Shown here one piece after another: positions 25,541 to 34,994 of a stretch of DNA of 64,000 nucleotides (position 1 is its first letter; every line of letters begins with the position of its first letter). The stretch is from Bacteroidota bacterium (GTDB lineage: Bacteria > Bacteroidota > Bacteroidia > NS11-12g > UBA955): the NCBI GenBank assembly GCA_023957335.1, contig JAMLHC010000006.1:124001-188000 (forward strand). The letters are read 5' to 3'. Below the pieces are notes generated by a model. It was not told the origin of the DNA, did no database searches, and worked only from the letters and a program-made list of their open reading frames with translations. Position numbers and translations under genes: made by a program.

Positions 25541-26497
25541 ATGACCACACCACAAATGATTTTAAAAAGAGGACTGCAAATTCTCGGATTAGCCGGATTA
25601 CTTTTGATTATTATTGCTTTATTGCAATCTTTTAAGAGTAATGCTGCCAACACTTATATTCCGGTTGAAGCTTCCAACTATACATCCGAAGAAAACGTTC
25701 GTGTACAAAACATACACGCCCCTGCCCTACCCAAAAAACCTGATTTTTGCGGAGAACCCATAGATTTTTCAGACCCTGATTTGACAGAGAGATTTGATAG
25801 AGAAATGGTCGTAAATACTTTTTTGCACAGTTCTACCATCTTAATTTTGAAAAAAGCCCAACGTTATTTCCCCATCATTGAAAAAATTCTAAAAGAAGAA
25901 AATGTACCAGATGACATGAAATACTTGTGTGTAGCAGAAAGCGGCTTGTCACAGGTTATATCTCCGTCAGGTGCTGCAGGAATGTGGCAGTTCATGAAAG
26001 AAACCGCTCCGACTTATGGTTTGTTTATTGACAGCGAAATTGATGAAAGGTATAATATTGACAAAGCAACCCATGCTGCTTGCAAATACTTAAAAGAAGC
26101 GAAAGCAAAGTTTGGAACTTGGACAATGGCAGCCGCAGCCTACAATGCAGGTATGGAAGGAATGATGAGACAAATCAATGCTCAAAATCAAACTTCATAT
26201 TACGATTTATTTTTGAATGACGAAACCTCACGTTATATATTTAGAATTTTAGCTTTAAAATATATTATACAAGCCCCTAAGCACTATGGATTCCACTTGG
26301 ATGACAACCAATTCTATCAACCTTTTGAATATAAGAAAATCACCATTTCTGATTCAAATATTAACTGGGTTGAATTTGCTGCACAAAACAGTATTAACTA
26401 TAAAACCCTTAGATATTACAATCCTCAAATCCGTAAAATGGGATGGGAAAATAAAAACAACATCAGTATTGATATATATTTGCCGATACAGCCATGA
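25541..26497 (+). CDS. Membrane-bound lytic transglycosylase (SLT domain, MltD-like)
   Basis: 318 residues: a short cytoplasmic start, one membrane anchor (LQILGLAGLLLIIIALLQSF) and an SLT lysozyme-like domain from about residue 95. The catalytic glutamate is E133 in CVAESGLSQ, followed by SPSGAAGMWQFM and AAAAYNAGM, the three signature elements of family-1 transglycosylases. It cleaves the MurNAc-GlcNAc bond of peptidoglycan with anhydro-MurNAc formation, in the periplasm. The C-terminal 70 residues (VEFAAQNSINYKTLRYYNPQ) resemble a degenerate LysM-like region. A 19-codon frame overlaps the stop. Confidence 0.9.
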   Translation: MTTPQMILKRGLQILGLAGLLLIIIALLQSFKSNAANTYIPVEASNYTSEENVRVQNIHAPALPKKPDFCGEPIDFSDPDLTERFDREMVVNTFLHSSTILILKKAQRYFPIIEKILKEENVPDDMKYLCVAESGLSQVISPSGAAGMWQFMKETAPTYGLFIDSEIDERYNIDKATHAACKYLKEAKAKFGTWTMAAAAYNAGMEGMMRQINAQNQTSYYDLFLNDETSRYIFRILALKYIIQAPKHYGFHLDDNQFYQPFEYKKITISDSNINWVEFAAQNSINYKTLRYYNPQIRKMGWENKNNISIDIYLPIQP

Positions 26498-26553
26498 GCA
26501 AAGCAACTGCTAAGAAAGCGATAGATTATATAGGGAGGATTTACCAAAATTAA
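26494..26553 (+). other. 19-codon frame overlapping the transglycosylase stop
   Basis: ATGA overlap at 26494-26497, then MSKATAKKAIDYIGRIYQN and a stop. The arrangement imitates a translationally coupled gene, but the product has no signal peptide or family similarity. It may be a decayed gene start or chance. Confidence 0.2.
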
Positions 26554-26610
26554 CTTTTCCTACTTTCATACTTTTACTTTAGGTGATATTTATTATTATT
26601 TAAAAATTAT

Positions 26611-26618
26611 TACTTTTG
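26611..26618 (+). promoter_or_regulatory. Putative -7 promoter box, leaderless lipoprotein gene
   Basis: TACTTTTG followed by CGCC, with ATG starting 5 bases after the G at 26623. Either a leaderless mRNA or initiation at the second ATG (26629) is implied. Confidence 0.5.
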
Positions 26619-26622
26619 CGCC

Positions 26623-27171
26623 ATGAAAATGAAACACACATCTTCAATCATCTCTCTTATAATTTTAGGAGCAATGATTTTCACAAGTTGTTCAAAAACC
26701 GAAACAGTACGCATCAGATTGGATGAAACAGCATCTGTTGCAATCCCAGACACAGTCGATCGCTATGCCTTGGTAACTGTAAACTCAGCAGACGTAACCA
26801 ATTCGCTTAGTTTAAAACTTTCAGAAAAGGGATACACGATGGATCAGGTAAAAAGCATGACGCTCAACGCAATGGAGTTGAATATGATCACCCCCGACAG
26901 TTCAAATTTTAGATTTTGCCGTAATATTAAAATTTATCTTTCAGCCGAAGGAATGCAAGACACTTTGATAGCATTAATTGGAAATGATTCTACAACCAGA
27001 TTAGAATCTACAACACTCTTCTTGACACGCCCTGCAACAGAATTGAAGGAGTATTTTACAAAAGCCAAATACAGTTATAAAGTCGTATTTCAAATGCGTG
27101 AGGTATATGCTGAACCAATGAGCGTAAGACTTCAACCAATCTACTTTGCAGAAGCAGAAAAAGACAAATAA
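26623..27171 (+). CDS. Lipoprotein of unknown function
   Basis: 182 residues with lipoprotein signal (IFTSCSKTE). No family is recognised. The body contains regularly spaced beta-strand-like segments (VRIRLDETASVAIPD, YALVTVNSADVTN, FRFCRNIKIYLSAEG, YKVVFQMREVYAEPM), suggesting an all-beta periplasmic domain. A strong terminator follows. The start could be the second ATG at 26629, because the promoter box almost touches the first. Monocistronic between the transglycosylase and lepA. Confidence 0.7.
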   Translation: MKMKHTSSIISLIILGAMIFTSCSKTETVRIRLDETASVAIPDTVDRYALVTVNSADVTNSLSLKLSEKGYTMDQVKSMTLNAMELNMITPDSSNFRFCRNIKIYLSAEGMQDTLIALIGNDSTTRLESTTLFLTRPATELKEYFTKAKYSYKVVFQMREVYAEPMSVRLQPIYFAEAEKDK

Positions 27172-27191
27172 CCATACTTTCTGATAGTTTC

Positions 27192-27225
27192 AAAAGCCTT
27201 TACAGTATCTGTAAAGGCTTTTTTG
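27192..27225 (+). terminator. Rho-independent terminator
   Basis: Perfect hairpin AAAAGCCTTTACAG-TAT-CTGTAAAGGCTTTT with a T run (27192-27225), 20 bases after the lipoprotein stop and before lepA. One of the clearest terminators in the window. Confidence 0.92.
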
Positions 27226-27251
27226 TTCAATAAAATTTCCTTTCTTGTCCT

Positions 27252-27259
27252 TATATTTG
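27252..27259 (+). promoter_or_regulatory. Putative -7 promoter box for lepA
   Basis: TATATTTG followed by CGCC, 11 bases before ATG 27270. The predicted leader is only a few bases. Confidence 0.5.
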
Positions 27260-27269
27260 CGCCCCCTAA

Positions 27270-29060
27270 ATGAAACACATACGTAATTTCTGTATTATCG
27301 CTCATATTGACCACGGAAAAAGTACTTTGGCTGACCGCTTGTTGGAATACACAAAAACTATTTCAGCGCGAGATATGAAAGAGCAATTGTTGGACAGTAT
27401 GGATCTTGAAAGAGAACGCGGTATTACCATCAAAAGCCATGCTATTCAAATGGATTATACGTTGGATGGACAGAAATATGTGTTAAATCTGATAGACACA
27501 CCCGGGCACGTTGACTTTTCCTATGAGGTTTCGCGCTCCATTGCAGCTTGCGAAGGTGCTTTATTGATTGTGGACTCAAGCCAAGGAATCCAAGCACAAA
27601 CCATTTCAAACCTCTATCTTGCTTTAGATAATGATTTGGAAATTATTCCCGTACTCAACAAAATAGATTTACCCGGTGCTATGCCGGAGGAAGTTTCAGA
27701 CCAAATTATTGATTTAATTGGATGCAAAAAAGAAGATATAATTCATGCCAGCGGAAAGACAGGACAAGGCGTGTACGACATCCTGAGAGCGATTGTTGAA
27801 AAGGTTCCGCATCCGGTTGGTGCTGCAAATGCACCATTAAAAGCACTTATCTTTGATTCTGTTTTCAATTCATTCAGAGGTATTATTGCCTACTACAAAA
27901 TCCTTGATGGCGTTGTTAGAAAAGGCGACCATATCAAATTTATGAATACCGGCAAGGAATATTATGCAGAAGAAGTCGGAGTGTTACGCTTGGGCTTAGA
28001 GCCAAGAAATCAAGTTGAAACAGGCGATGTGGGGTATATTATCACAGGTATTAAAAATGCACGTGAAGTAAAAGTAGGCGACACGATAACCTTAAAAAAC
28101 AGCCCAACATCTGAAGCTATCAAAGGATTTGAAGATGTTAAACCCATGGTTTTTGCCGGGATTTATCCTGTTGACACCGAAGATTACGAAGAGTTGAGAG
28201 ATGTCATGGCAAAGTTGCAACTCAATGATGCTTCTTTAGTTTTTGAACCGGAATCTTCGGCTGCATTAGGCTTTGGTTTCCGTTGTGGATTCTTGGGAAT
28301 GTTACACATGGAAATCATACAAGAAAGATTAGAGAGGGAATACGGAATGACCGTAATTACAACCGTTCCGAACGTTGGATATAAGGCATACACGACCAAA
28401 GGAAAATTCATCGAAGTAAATAACCCCAGCGACCTTCCTCCACCCGAATTAATTGACAAAGTAGAAGAACCTTACATCAATGCATCTATCATTACAGCTG
28501 CTGATTATGTAGGTTCTATCATGTCACTCTGTTTGGAAAAACGTGGAGTGATTAAAAACCAAATTTATCTTACCACTTCAAGAGTGGAACTCTCGTTTGA
28601 GATGCCTTTGGCAGAAGTTGTTTTTGACTTTTATGACAAACTTAAAACCATCTCCAGAGGCTATGCTTCTTTTGACTACTCCCCTTCTGAATACAAAGAT
28701 TCCAAACTTGTAAAGCTCGATATAATGCTCAACAAAGAGCCGGTTGACGCTCTTTCAGCCATTATTCACAAAGACAGAGCGTATGATTTAGGAAAAAAGA
28801 TTTGTAAAAAACTCAGGGAACTCATTCCCAGACAACAGTTTGAGATTGCAATTCAAGCTGCAGTCGGAGCAAAGATTATTGCCCGCGAAACTATTTCTGC
28901 ATTGCGCAAAGATGTTACAGCCAAGTGTTATGGTGGCGATATAAGCAGAAAACGCAAACTCTTAGAAAAGCAAAAAGCAGGGAAAAAACGTATGAGACAA
29001 GTTGGAAGTGTAGAAATCCCACAGAGTGCCTTCCTTGCAGTGCTTAAACTTGATGAATAA
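27270..29060 (+). CDS. lepA: Elongation factor 4 (ribosomal back-translocase)
   Basis: 596 residues, normal length. GTPase domain with [16 protein letters not shown] (G1), RERGITIK (G2), [12 protein letters not shown] (G3) and NKIDLPGA (G4). The LepA-specific C-terminal domain ends with [18 protein letters not shown]. The cytoplasmic translational GTPase acts on stalled or mistranslocated ribosomes. It stands between a terminator and the peptidase gene with its own promoter box. Confidence 0.98.
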   Translation: MKHIRNFCIIAHIDHGKSTLADRLLEYTKTISARDMKEQLLDSMDLERERGITIKSHAIQMDYTLDGQKYVLNLIDTPGHVDFSYEVSRSIAACEGALLIVDSSQGIQAQTISNLYLALDNDLEIIPVLNKIDLPGAMPEEVSDQIIDLIGCKKEDIIHASGKTGQGVYDILRAIVEKVPHPVGAANAPLKALIFDSVFNSFRGIIAYYKILDGVVRKGDHIKFMNTGKEYYAEEVGVLRLGLEPRNQVETGDVGYIITGIKNAREVKVGDTITLKNSPTSEAIKGFEDVKPMVFAGIYPVDTEDYEELRDVMAKLQLNDASLVFEPESSAALGFGFRCGFLGMLHMEIIQERLEREYGMTVITTVPNVGYKAYTTKGKFIEVNNPSDLPPPELIDKVEEPYINASIITAADYVGSIMSLCLEKRGVIKNQIYLTTSRVELSFEMPLAEVVFDFYDKLKTISRGYASFDYSPSEYKDSKLVKLDIMLNKEPVDALSAIIHKDRAYDLGKKICKKLRELIPRQQFEIAIQAAVGAKIIARETISALRKDVTAKCYGGDISRKRKLLEKQKAGKKRMRQVGSVEIPQSAFLAVLKLDE

Positions 29061-29156
29061 CCTAAATTCTATGTCTTTATTTTAGAACAATCTTAATTAT
29101 TGACAGATTAAATTATCCTAACTACACTTGTTTTTTCTCTTAATTGCAAGCGCAAA

Positions 29157-30374
29157 ATGAAAATTAAATTTATATTCAAACAAAGTGCTTTAACATTAGC
29201 ACTTCTTGTAATGACTCTTGCCGTCTTTGGCAGTGACACTCTTACAAATTCCAAAAAAAGTTTTTATCGTTTTTCTGTGATAAAAGCCAACGAAGCAATG
29301 CCGGTGCAAGACCAGAACCGAAGTTCAACTTGTTGGAGTTTTTCTACCTTGTCGTTTTTGGAATCCGAACTACTCCGCATGGGAAAAGGTCAACATTTGC
29401 TTAGTGAAATGTATATTGTACGCAATGCATGGATGGGCAAAGCTGATATGTACGTAAGAATGCAGGGCAACCACAATTTCTCCGGTGGAGGTGCTTTTAA
29501 TGATATTCCTTGGGTGATAAGAAGATATGGCATTGTGCCTCAATCAGCATATCCCGGACTTCATTACGGGACAGAAAAACACAATCATGCTGAAGTAGAT
29601 GCTGTGCTCAAGGGGTTTGTGGATGCTCTAAAAGACAATCCTCAAAAATCTCTCACTACAGCATGGAAAGGAGCATTTAACGGAATACTCGATGCGTATT
29701 TTGGTACTGTTCCAGAAAGTTTTGAATATCAAGGAAAGAAATACACCCCACAAAGTTTCACCAATTATCTTGGATTAAATATGGACGACTATGTTTCCCT
29801 GACATCATTTACACACCATCCTTTTTATAGTAGTTTTGTAATAGAAGTGCCCGATAATTGGGCTATGACTTCCAGTTACAATCTACCCTTAGATGAATTT
29901 ATGCAGGTCATGGAAAGTGCCATTAACAATGGTTACACCTTTGCATGGGGTTCGGATGTGTCTGAAAAATGTTTTTCACATAAAAACGGCTTAGCCCTTG
30001 TCCCTGCTGATGATTCAATGATTCAAGTAAAAGGAAAAGACAATGTTGTTTTCAACAACCCAAGCGAAGCGGAACGTTCAGGTAATGCTTTCATTTACCC
30101 TATGGCTGAAAAACCGATTACGCAGGAAATGCGCCAAATTGCGTTTGACGCTCAGGAAACCACAGATGATCACGGAATGCATATTACCGGCTTGGTTAAA
30201 GATCAAAACGGAACCAAATATTTTATTGTAAAAAACAGTTGGGGAACCAAACATAATGATTGTGACGGATATCTTTATGCTTCATGGAATTATGTAGCCT
30301 ATAAAACAATCAATATTATGATTCACAAAGATGCTTTACCTAAGAATATAGCCAAAAAGCTTGGTATTAAATAA
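29157..30374 (+). CDS. C1-family cysteine peptidase (aminopeptidase C/bleomycin-hydrolase-like), secreted
   Basis: 405 residues. A signal peptide (LTLALLVMTLAVFGSD) directs it to the periplasm or outside. The papain-fold catalytic set is visible: QNRSSTCWSFS with C59 (preceded by the oxyanion Gln of VQDQN), DDHGMHITG with H339, and VKNSWGTKHND with N360. Aminopeptidase C family members are normally cytoplasmic; Bacteroidota have secreted versions such as this. It probably degrades peptides. A small lipoprotein gene follows after 21 bases. Confidence 0.9.
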   Translation: MKIKFIFKQSALTLALLVMTLAVFGSDTLTNSKKSFYRFSVIKANEAMPVQDQNRSSTCWSFSTLSFLESELLRMGKGQHLLSEMYIVRNAWMGKADMYVRMQGNHNFSGGGAFNDIPWVIRRYGIVPQSAYPGLHYGTEKHNHAEVDAVLKGFVDALKDNPQKSLTTAWKGAFNGILDAYFGTVPESFEYQGKKYTPQSFTNYLGLNMDDYVSLTSFTHHPFYSSFVIEVPDNWAMTSSYNLPLDEFMQVMESAINNGYTFAWGSDVSEKCFSHKNGLALVPADDSMIQVKGKDNVVFNNPSEAERSGNAFIYPMAEKPITQEMRQIAFDAQETTDDHGMHITGLVKDQNGTKYFIVKNSWGTKHNDCDGYLYASWNYVAYKTINIMIHKDALPKNIAKKLGIK

Positions 30375-30395
30375 GAATTCAAAAGATAAAAATAA

Positions 30396-30518
30396 ATGAA
30401 AAAAACAATCACCCTATTGATGTTATTATTTGTGATAGTGTCAATGTTCAGCTCTTGCTATTCAGCTAATAAATGTAATGGAAATCGCAAAATGAGCACC
30501 CCTATGGGAAATATGTAA
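30396..30518 (+). CDS. Small (40-residue) lipoprotein
   Basis: ATG 30396 opens MKKTITLLMLLFVIVSMFSS followed by a lipobox Cys (FSSCYS). The mature peptide is about 20 residues, rich in Lys/Asn, ending NRKMSTPMGNM. The strong signal peptide, the closely preceding stop of the peptidase (21 bases) and the terminator right after the stop support a real gene. The mature part is too short for an enzyme. Function unknown. Confidence 0.68.
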   Translation: MKKTITLLMLLFVIVSMFSSCYSANKCNGNRKMSTPMGNM

Positions 30519-30541
30519 ACTCTCTTAAAATAAAAATTCTG

Positions 30542-30572
30542 AAATGCGACTCATAGAGTCGCATTTTTTGTT
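30542..30572 (+). terminator. Rho-independent terminator
   Basis: Eleven-bp stem AAATGCGACTC / GAGTCGCATTT with a 3-base loop and T run, 23 bases after the small lipoprotein stop. On the opposite strand it also follows tmk, so it may work in both directions. Confidence 0.9.
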
Positions 30573-30587
30573 TAGGCACTTGAATGC

Positions 30588-31271
30588 TTAAATCCCAACA
30601 AGACTTAGTATTCTTGAATGAATTTGTTCTATACTTTTCATTGAACCATTCTCGTTGTAACATACAACGCGCTGAAAATCATTCTCTGTCTGAATCAGAC
30701 TTTCATATTCATTTTTTACAGATGCTTGGAGGTCTATATCCTTTTCGTGAATATCTGATTTGCCTTGTAAATAAACGCGATCCAGCCCTTCCCTTTCGTC
30801 TTCCAGAGCTTTGCGAGTAAAGTTCAATGGAACATCTAAATACAGGGACAAATCCGGTTGGGGAATTTGATTATACTCAAATTCTAAGGTGAGAATCCAT
30901 TTTTTAAGCGCCATTTTCTCCAACGGGTCTTGGATTTTTGCACATTGATAGGCAATATTGGAATACACGTAGCGGTCTACAAGTACATAACAGCCTTCGC
31001 TCAACCAGCCTTTTAAAGTATGTGCAAATTCTTTTCTATCTTCTGCAAAAAGCAATGCAACCAATTGTGGATGCACTTTATCCGATTCTCCAAATTCACC
31101 TCTCAGGAATCTTGCAATCACTTCTCCAAAAAGTCCTTTGTTCAGTCGCGGGAAATGCACAAAACGGGTTGCAACACCTTTGTGTTCAAGGTACTCTGTG
31201 AGCAGTTTTATTTGAGTTGATTTGCCTGCCCCGTCTGCACCTTCTATGGCTATAAATTTGCTTTTTTGCAT
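30588..31271 (-). CDS. tmk: Thymidylate kinase
   Basis: 228 residues. Phosphorylates dTMP to dTDP. The P-loop EGADGAGKSTQIKLL is at the N-terminus, followed by the DR(Y/H) motif LVDRYVYSNIAYQ that binds dTMP. The LID region (DEREGLDRVYLQ) differs from the usual short form, and the protein is somewhat longer than typical (about 205-215). The start is MQKSKFIAIEG at 31271; the frame continues to 31316 but would overlap the MscS gene. It lies 11 bases downstream of the MscS gene on the same strand. Confidence 0.92.
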   Translation of the reverse strand: MQKSKFIAIEGADGAGKSTQIKLLTEYLEHKGVATRFVHFPRLNKGLFGEVIARFLRGEFGESDKVHPQLVALLFAEDRKEFAHTLKGWLSEGCYVLVDRYVYSNIAYQCAKIQDPLEKMALKKWILTLEFEYNQIPQPDLSLYLDVPLNFTRKALEDEREGLDRVYLQGKSDIHEKDIDLQASVKNEYESLIQTENDFQRVVCYNENGSMKSIEQIHSRILSLVGI

Positions 31272-31282
31272 ATAGAAATATC

Positions 31283-32041
31283 TTATTTTTCTAATTGTTG
31301 TTTGAGCAACGCCCATTTGTTAATCCATTTCTTGCGAATTTCTTTGTCAATCTCCCAATCTGTTTCATGAAGAATAATGGACAAACGCACAGTTACAACA
31401 TCTTTTTGAATATCAACAATACGCACATTAAAGCTATTCAAATTGGCTTTGTGATTAAACTCGCTGATTGTTTCTTTAAATACTCGCTCTGTTTTTTCTA
31501 TATCCTCAAACATTATAATCGGCAATGGTAATTCAACCTGTGCCTTGCGCGTATCTCCTTTAGTATAATTTACTATCTGGTGGTTCAAAACAAGATTGTT
31601 TGGAATCAACACTAAATCCCCCTCTTCGCTTTTCAGTTGCACATTCATTAAACTCAGGTTGATGATTTTGCCTTTTTGTTCATCAATTTTCACATAATCT
31701 CCTATTTCAATATTGGTATTGAACATAAGCGTCATTCCATTGATAGCATTAGAAATATAATCTTTGGACAAAATTGCGATAGCGGCAGCAATAATGGAAA
31801 TAGAGGTAAAAAAGTGTTTGATTTCAATATTAACGAGTTGAAGAAAAGCAAAGAACAACAGAACAAGAATGATAATAAGTGAGATTGTATTGATACCCAC
31901 AATAAAATTATCTAAACCATTCACAATGTTTTTTCTGCGTCTGTATAAATGCAAAACAACCGCTCGCAGTGTAAGTACAGAAGCTATAAATAGTCCGTTA
32001 ATGAGCAGTTTTCCAATGGTTGTATCAATATGGCTGAACAT
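31283..32041 (-). CDS. MscS-family mechanosensitive channel
   Basis: 252 residues. Two to three membrane segments at the N-terminus, the pore-lining helix region (FFTSISIIAAAIAILSKDYI), and the cytosolic beta-domain start with IGDYVKIDEQKGKIINLSLM and VLIPNNLVLNHQIVNYT, the MscS signature. The channel releases solutes on osmotic downshock. The short form lacks extra N-terminal domains. It lies 8 bases downstream of parC. Confidence 0.88.
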   Translation of the reverse strand: MFSHIDTTIGKLLINGLFIASVLTLRAVVLHLYRRRKNIVNGLDNFIVGINTISLIIILVLLFFAFLQLVNIEIKHFFTSISIIAAAIAILSKDYISNAINGMTLMFNTNIEIGDYVKIDEQKGKIINLSLMNVQLKSEEGDLVLIPNNLVLNHQIVNYTKGDTRKAQVELPLPIIMFEDIEKTERVFKETISEFNHKANLNSFNVRIVDIQKDVVTVRLSIILHETDWEIDKEIRKKWINKWALLKQQLEK

Positions 32042-32049
32042 ATCTTAAA

Positions 32050-34971
32050 TTATAAATCAAAAAGGCTTTTTTGTCCAAAACTATCGGCATTATCCTCGTC
32101 CTCATTCTTGGTTCGTGTGTCAACCACGGTCATCTTGATTTCAGGTATATCTTGGCGGGGACTTTTAATTACCGGCTTTTTAGGTTGAGGCTCATTTTCG
32201 GTTTGCTTATCGACCGGTTTTTCTTTTTCTGTTTTAGGCTGTTTTATCACTGTCTCTTGCACAACTTCTTCAGATATGGGCAAAGGCGGTATTTGTATTG
32301 GCGAAGTCTCATCTCCATCATCTTTTTCAACATCTTCAATATCTTGGGATTCAATCTGCTGTTCTTCTTTGTTTGGTATATTATCCCCAATATTTTCTTT
32401 TGTTATTTCTCCTTTTAATGGTGAAAGTAATTTGATACTTGTCAACCTTTCAGAAGTAAGCTTATTTCCTGTGGCTTTCCACCCTTTAACATCAATAAAA
32501 TCTGCAAGTGTTACTTTTTGAGAAATTTTCACCCCGCGTTCATTCTTATAACTATATTCAATTTCAGGATTTTCAAATGTAGATGCTATAAGCAACTTAG
32601 CTCCTCGACCTTCGCTGATAAAACTAAATTTTCTGCCCAGTGTAGTTGTTTCAATCTTAAAGCGTTTAACAAAAACAGCTTTTGTATCCGGGTCGTAATG
32701 AACCGCATTAATGGGTTGAGCAGTATTAAATTTCTGAAGAAACAGAATCTCTTTACCGTCAAATTTGTGCGTCAGTTCATTATCCGTAATCTCGTAACTT
32801 CCATCGTGAAAAATTGCCAAAATTCTATCTTCCGAAGTAAAAGAACCTAGGTATTCTCCCCGCCCATCAGTGTTAAGCCTTCCAATTTCAAGTTCATAAT
32901 AAATATCGCGCCCCCTTTCCGTTGAAACACCTTTTTCAGTCATCTCAATTTTCCTAATAGGGTGTTTGGTCAGCAAATTGCCGCGAGAGTTTCTGCCTTT
33001 GATGGCTAATTCTGTAAAATTGTATTCTAAGAGTTTCTTTTTTGCACTTGCAAGCGAACTTAAATAAATACCAATCTTTTCGGCTTCTGAATTGTAATTA
33101 GCAGTAAAATACAACACTTTAGAACCGGGTGTTCCGCTAGTAAGGTCATATTCCTTGTCGCGTATAAGACTTAATACATTAAAACGTTTCACATAGGCAA
33201 TTTTACTTTTCCCGTCCACATACACAACGTTGTACACTTTGCGATCATCGTTCTTTCTGAATACATCCACATGAATCAGGTCTTTGCCCATAAACTGCTT
33301 ACCTGCCACCTTACTAATCTGATATTTCCCGTCTTTTCGGAAAGCGATAATATCATCAATATCAGAGCAATCCGTAATGTATTCATCTTTTTTTAGTTCC
33401 ATACCTACAAACCCTTCTGCAAAATTTGCATAGAGTTTTTCATTAGCAACCGCAACAACATTAGCTTCAATGGTATCAAACAATCTGATTTCTGTTTGCC
33501 TTTCTTTTCCTTTACCATATTTTTTCACCAGATTTTCAAAATAATCAATGGCATAATCCACAAGATGTTCAAGGTTATAAAGCACTTCTGCAATCTGTTT
33601 TTCAAGTGCTATCAGCAGTTCATCTGCTTTGAAAGAATCAAATTTGGAAATACGCTTGATTCGAATTTCAGTCAATTTGGCAATATCCTCAACAGTTACA
33701 TCTCTTTTGAGCTTGGGTTTAAATGGTTCTAATCCTTTATCTATGGTTTGTATGATTTCTTCCCAAGTTTCACACTCTTCAATGTCGCGATAAATCCTTT
33801 CTTCAATAAAAATTTTCTCTAAGGAACTAAAATGCCATTTTTCATTCAGTTCCGCTAATTTTATTTTGAGTTCCTGCTCAAGTAAATCAACAGTCTTATG
33901 TGTGCTGATTTCAAGCATTTCATCCACCGACAGAAAAACCGGTTTATCATCTACAATCACACATGCACTGGGAGAAATAGAAACTTCACAATCCGTAAAA
34001 GCATAGAGTGCATCTATCGTCATTTCAGGACTGATACCGGGCATTACCTGAATTTCAATTTCAACATCTTTGGCAGTATTATCAATGACTTTGCGAATTT
34101 TGATTTTGCCGTTGTCGTTGGCTTTCACAATAGAATCAATCAAAGACCCGGTTGTAGTACCGTAGGGAATTTCTTTTACCAGCAGTCTTTTCCCTTCTGC
34201 CTGTTCAATGCGTGCCCTCACCCTGATTTTACCACCCTTCATTCCGCTGTTATAGTTAGAGAAATCAGCCATGCCACCGGTTAAGAAATCCGGCAGTATA
34301 TGTGTTTTTTTGCCCTTGAGCACATCTACGGACCCTTGACACAATTCTTTGAAATTGTGAGGCATAATTTTGGTTGCAAGTCCCACAGCAATCCCTTCTA
34401 TTCCTTGTGCCAGAACTAAAGGAAACTTAACAGGCAGGTGCAAAGGCTCTTTTTTTCTACCATCATAAGAATTAACCCAAGTGGTTGTTTGTGGATTATA
34501 GAGCACTTCAAGTGCAAATGACGTGAGTCTGGCTTCAATGTATCGGGAAGCTGCTGCACTATCACCGGTTCGAATATCACCCCAGTTACCTTGTGTGTCA
34601 ATGAGTAAATTTTTTTGTCCTAAATTCACAATCGCATCACCAATAGAGGCATCACCGTGAGGATGGTATTGCATGGTCTGTCCGATGATATTGGCAACTT
34701 TGTTGTATCTGCCATCGTCCATCTCTTTCATCGCATGTAAAATTCTGCGCTGAACAGGCTTTAAACCATCATTGAGGTCAGGAACGGCTCGCTCCAAAAT
34801 AACATAAGATGCATAATCTAAAAACCAATTTTCATATAAGCCAGAAACCGGCAATACGCCACCATCTGCATTGTTATCATGCACAATTCCACCATCCGAT
34901 TCTTCTAATGAATCAACTTCTTCTTCATTCAAATTTTCTTCTTCTATGGGATCTTCTTCTTCGTAACTCAT
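32050..34971 (-). CDS. parC: DNA topoisomerase IV subunit A
   Basis: 973 residues. Breakage-reunion domain with ERAVPDLNDGLKPVQRRIL and the catalytic tyrosine Y144 in AAASRYIEARLT. The coiled coil and C-terminal beta-pinwheel follow, then a charged 130-residue tail rich in Glu/Lys/Pro. Together with ParE it decatenates daughter chromosomes. It is named topoisomerase IV rather than gyrase because the GyrA-box (QRRGGKG) is not visible in the pinwheel and parE is its neighbour. The parE gene lies just upstream, so the two are co-transcribed. Confidence 0.93.
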   Translation of the reverse strand: MSYEEEDPIEEENLNEEEVDSLEESDGGIVHDNNADGGVLPVSGLYENWFLDYASYVILERAVPDLNDGLKPVQRRILHAMKEMDDGRYNKVANIIGQTMQYHPHGDASIGDAIVNLGQKNLLIDTQGNWGDIRTGDSAAASRYIEARLTSFALEVLYNPQTTTWVNSYDGRKKEPLHLPVKFPLVLAQGIEGIAVGLATKIMPHNFKELCQGSVDVLKGKKTHILPDFLTGGMADFSNYNSGMKGGKIRVRARIEQAEGKRLLVKEIPYGTTTGSLIDSIVKANDNGKIKIRKVIDNTAKDVEIEIQVMPGISPEMTIDALYAFTDCEVSISPSACVIVDDKPVFLSVDEMLEISTHKTVDLLEQELKIKLAELNEKWHFSSLEKIFIEERIYRDIEECETWEEIIQTIDKGLEPFKPKLKRDVTVEDIAKLTEIRIKRISKFDSFKADELLIALEKQIAEVLYNLEHLVDYAIDYFENLVKKYGKGKERQTEIRLFDTIEANVVAVANEKLYANFAEGFVGMELKKDEYITDCSDIDDIIAFRKDGKYQISKVAGKQFMGKDLIHVDVFRKNDDRKVYNVVYVDGKSKIAYVKRFNVLSLIRDKEYDLTSGTPGSKVLYFTANYNSEAEKIGIYLSSLASAKKKLLEYNFTELAIKGRNSRGNLLTKHPIRKIEMTEKGVSTERGRDIYYELEIGRLNTDGRGEYLGSFTSEDRILAIFHDGSYEITDNELTHKFDGKEILFLQKFNTAQPINAVHYDPDTKAVFVKRFKIETTTLGRKFSFISEGRGAKLLIASTFENPEIEYSYKNERGVKISQKVTLADFIDVKGWKATGNKLTSERLTSIKLLSPLKGEITKENIGDNIPNKEEQQIESQDIEDVEKDDGDETSPIQIPPLPISEEVVQETVIKQPKTEKEKPVDKQTENEPQPKKPVIKSPRQDIPEIKMTVVDTRTKNEDEDNADSFGQKSLFDL

Positions 34972-34994
34972 TTACTTCAATGCTCTCTTAATAA

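Noticed and set aside
33898-34284. 128-codon plus-strand frame opposite parC
   Set aside because: Shadow of parC, whose active-site and helicase-like motifs are intact on the minus strand.
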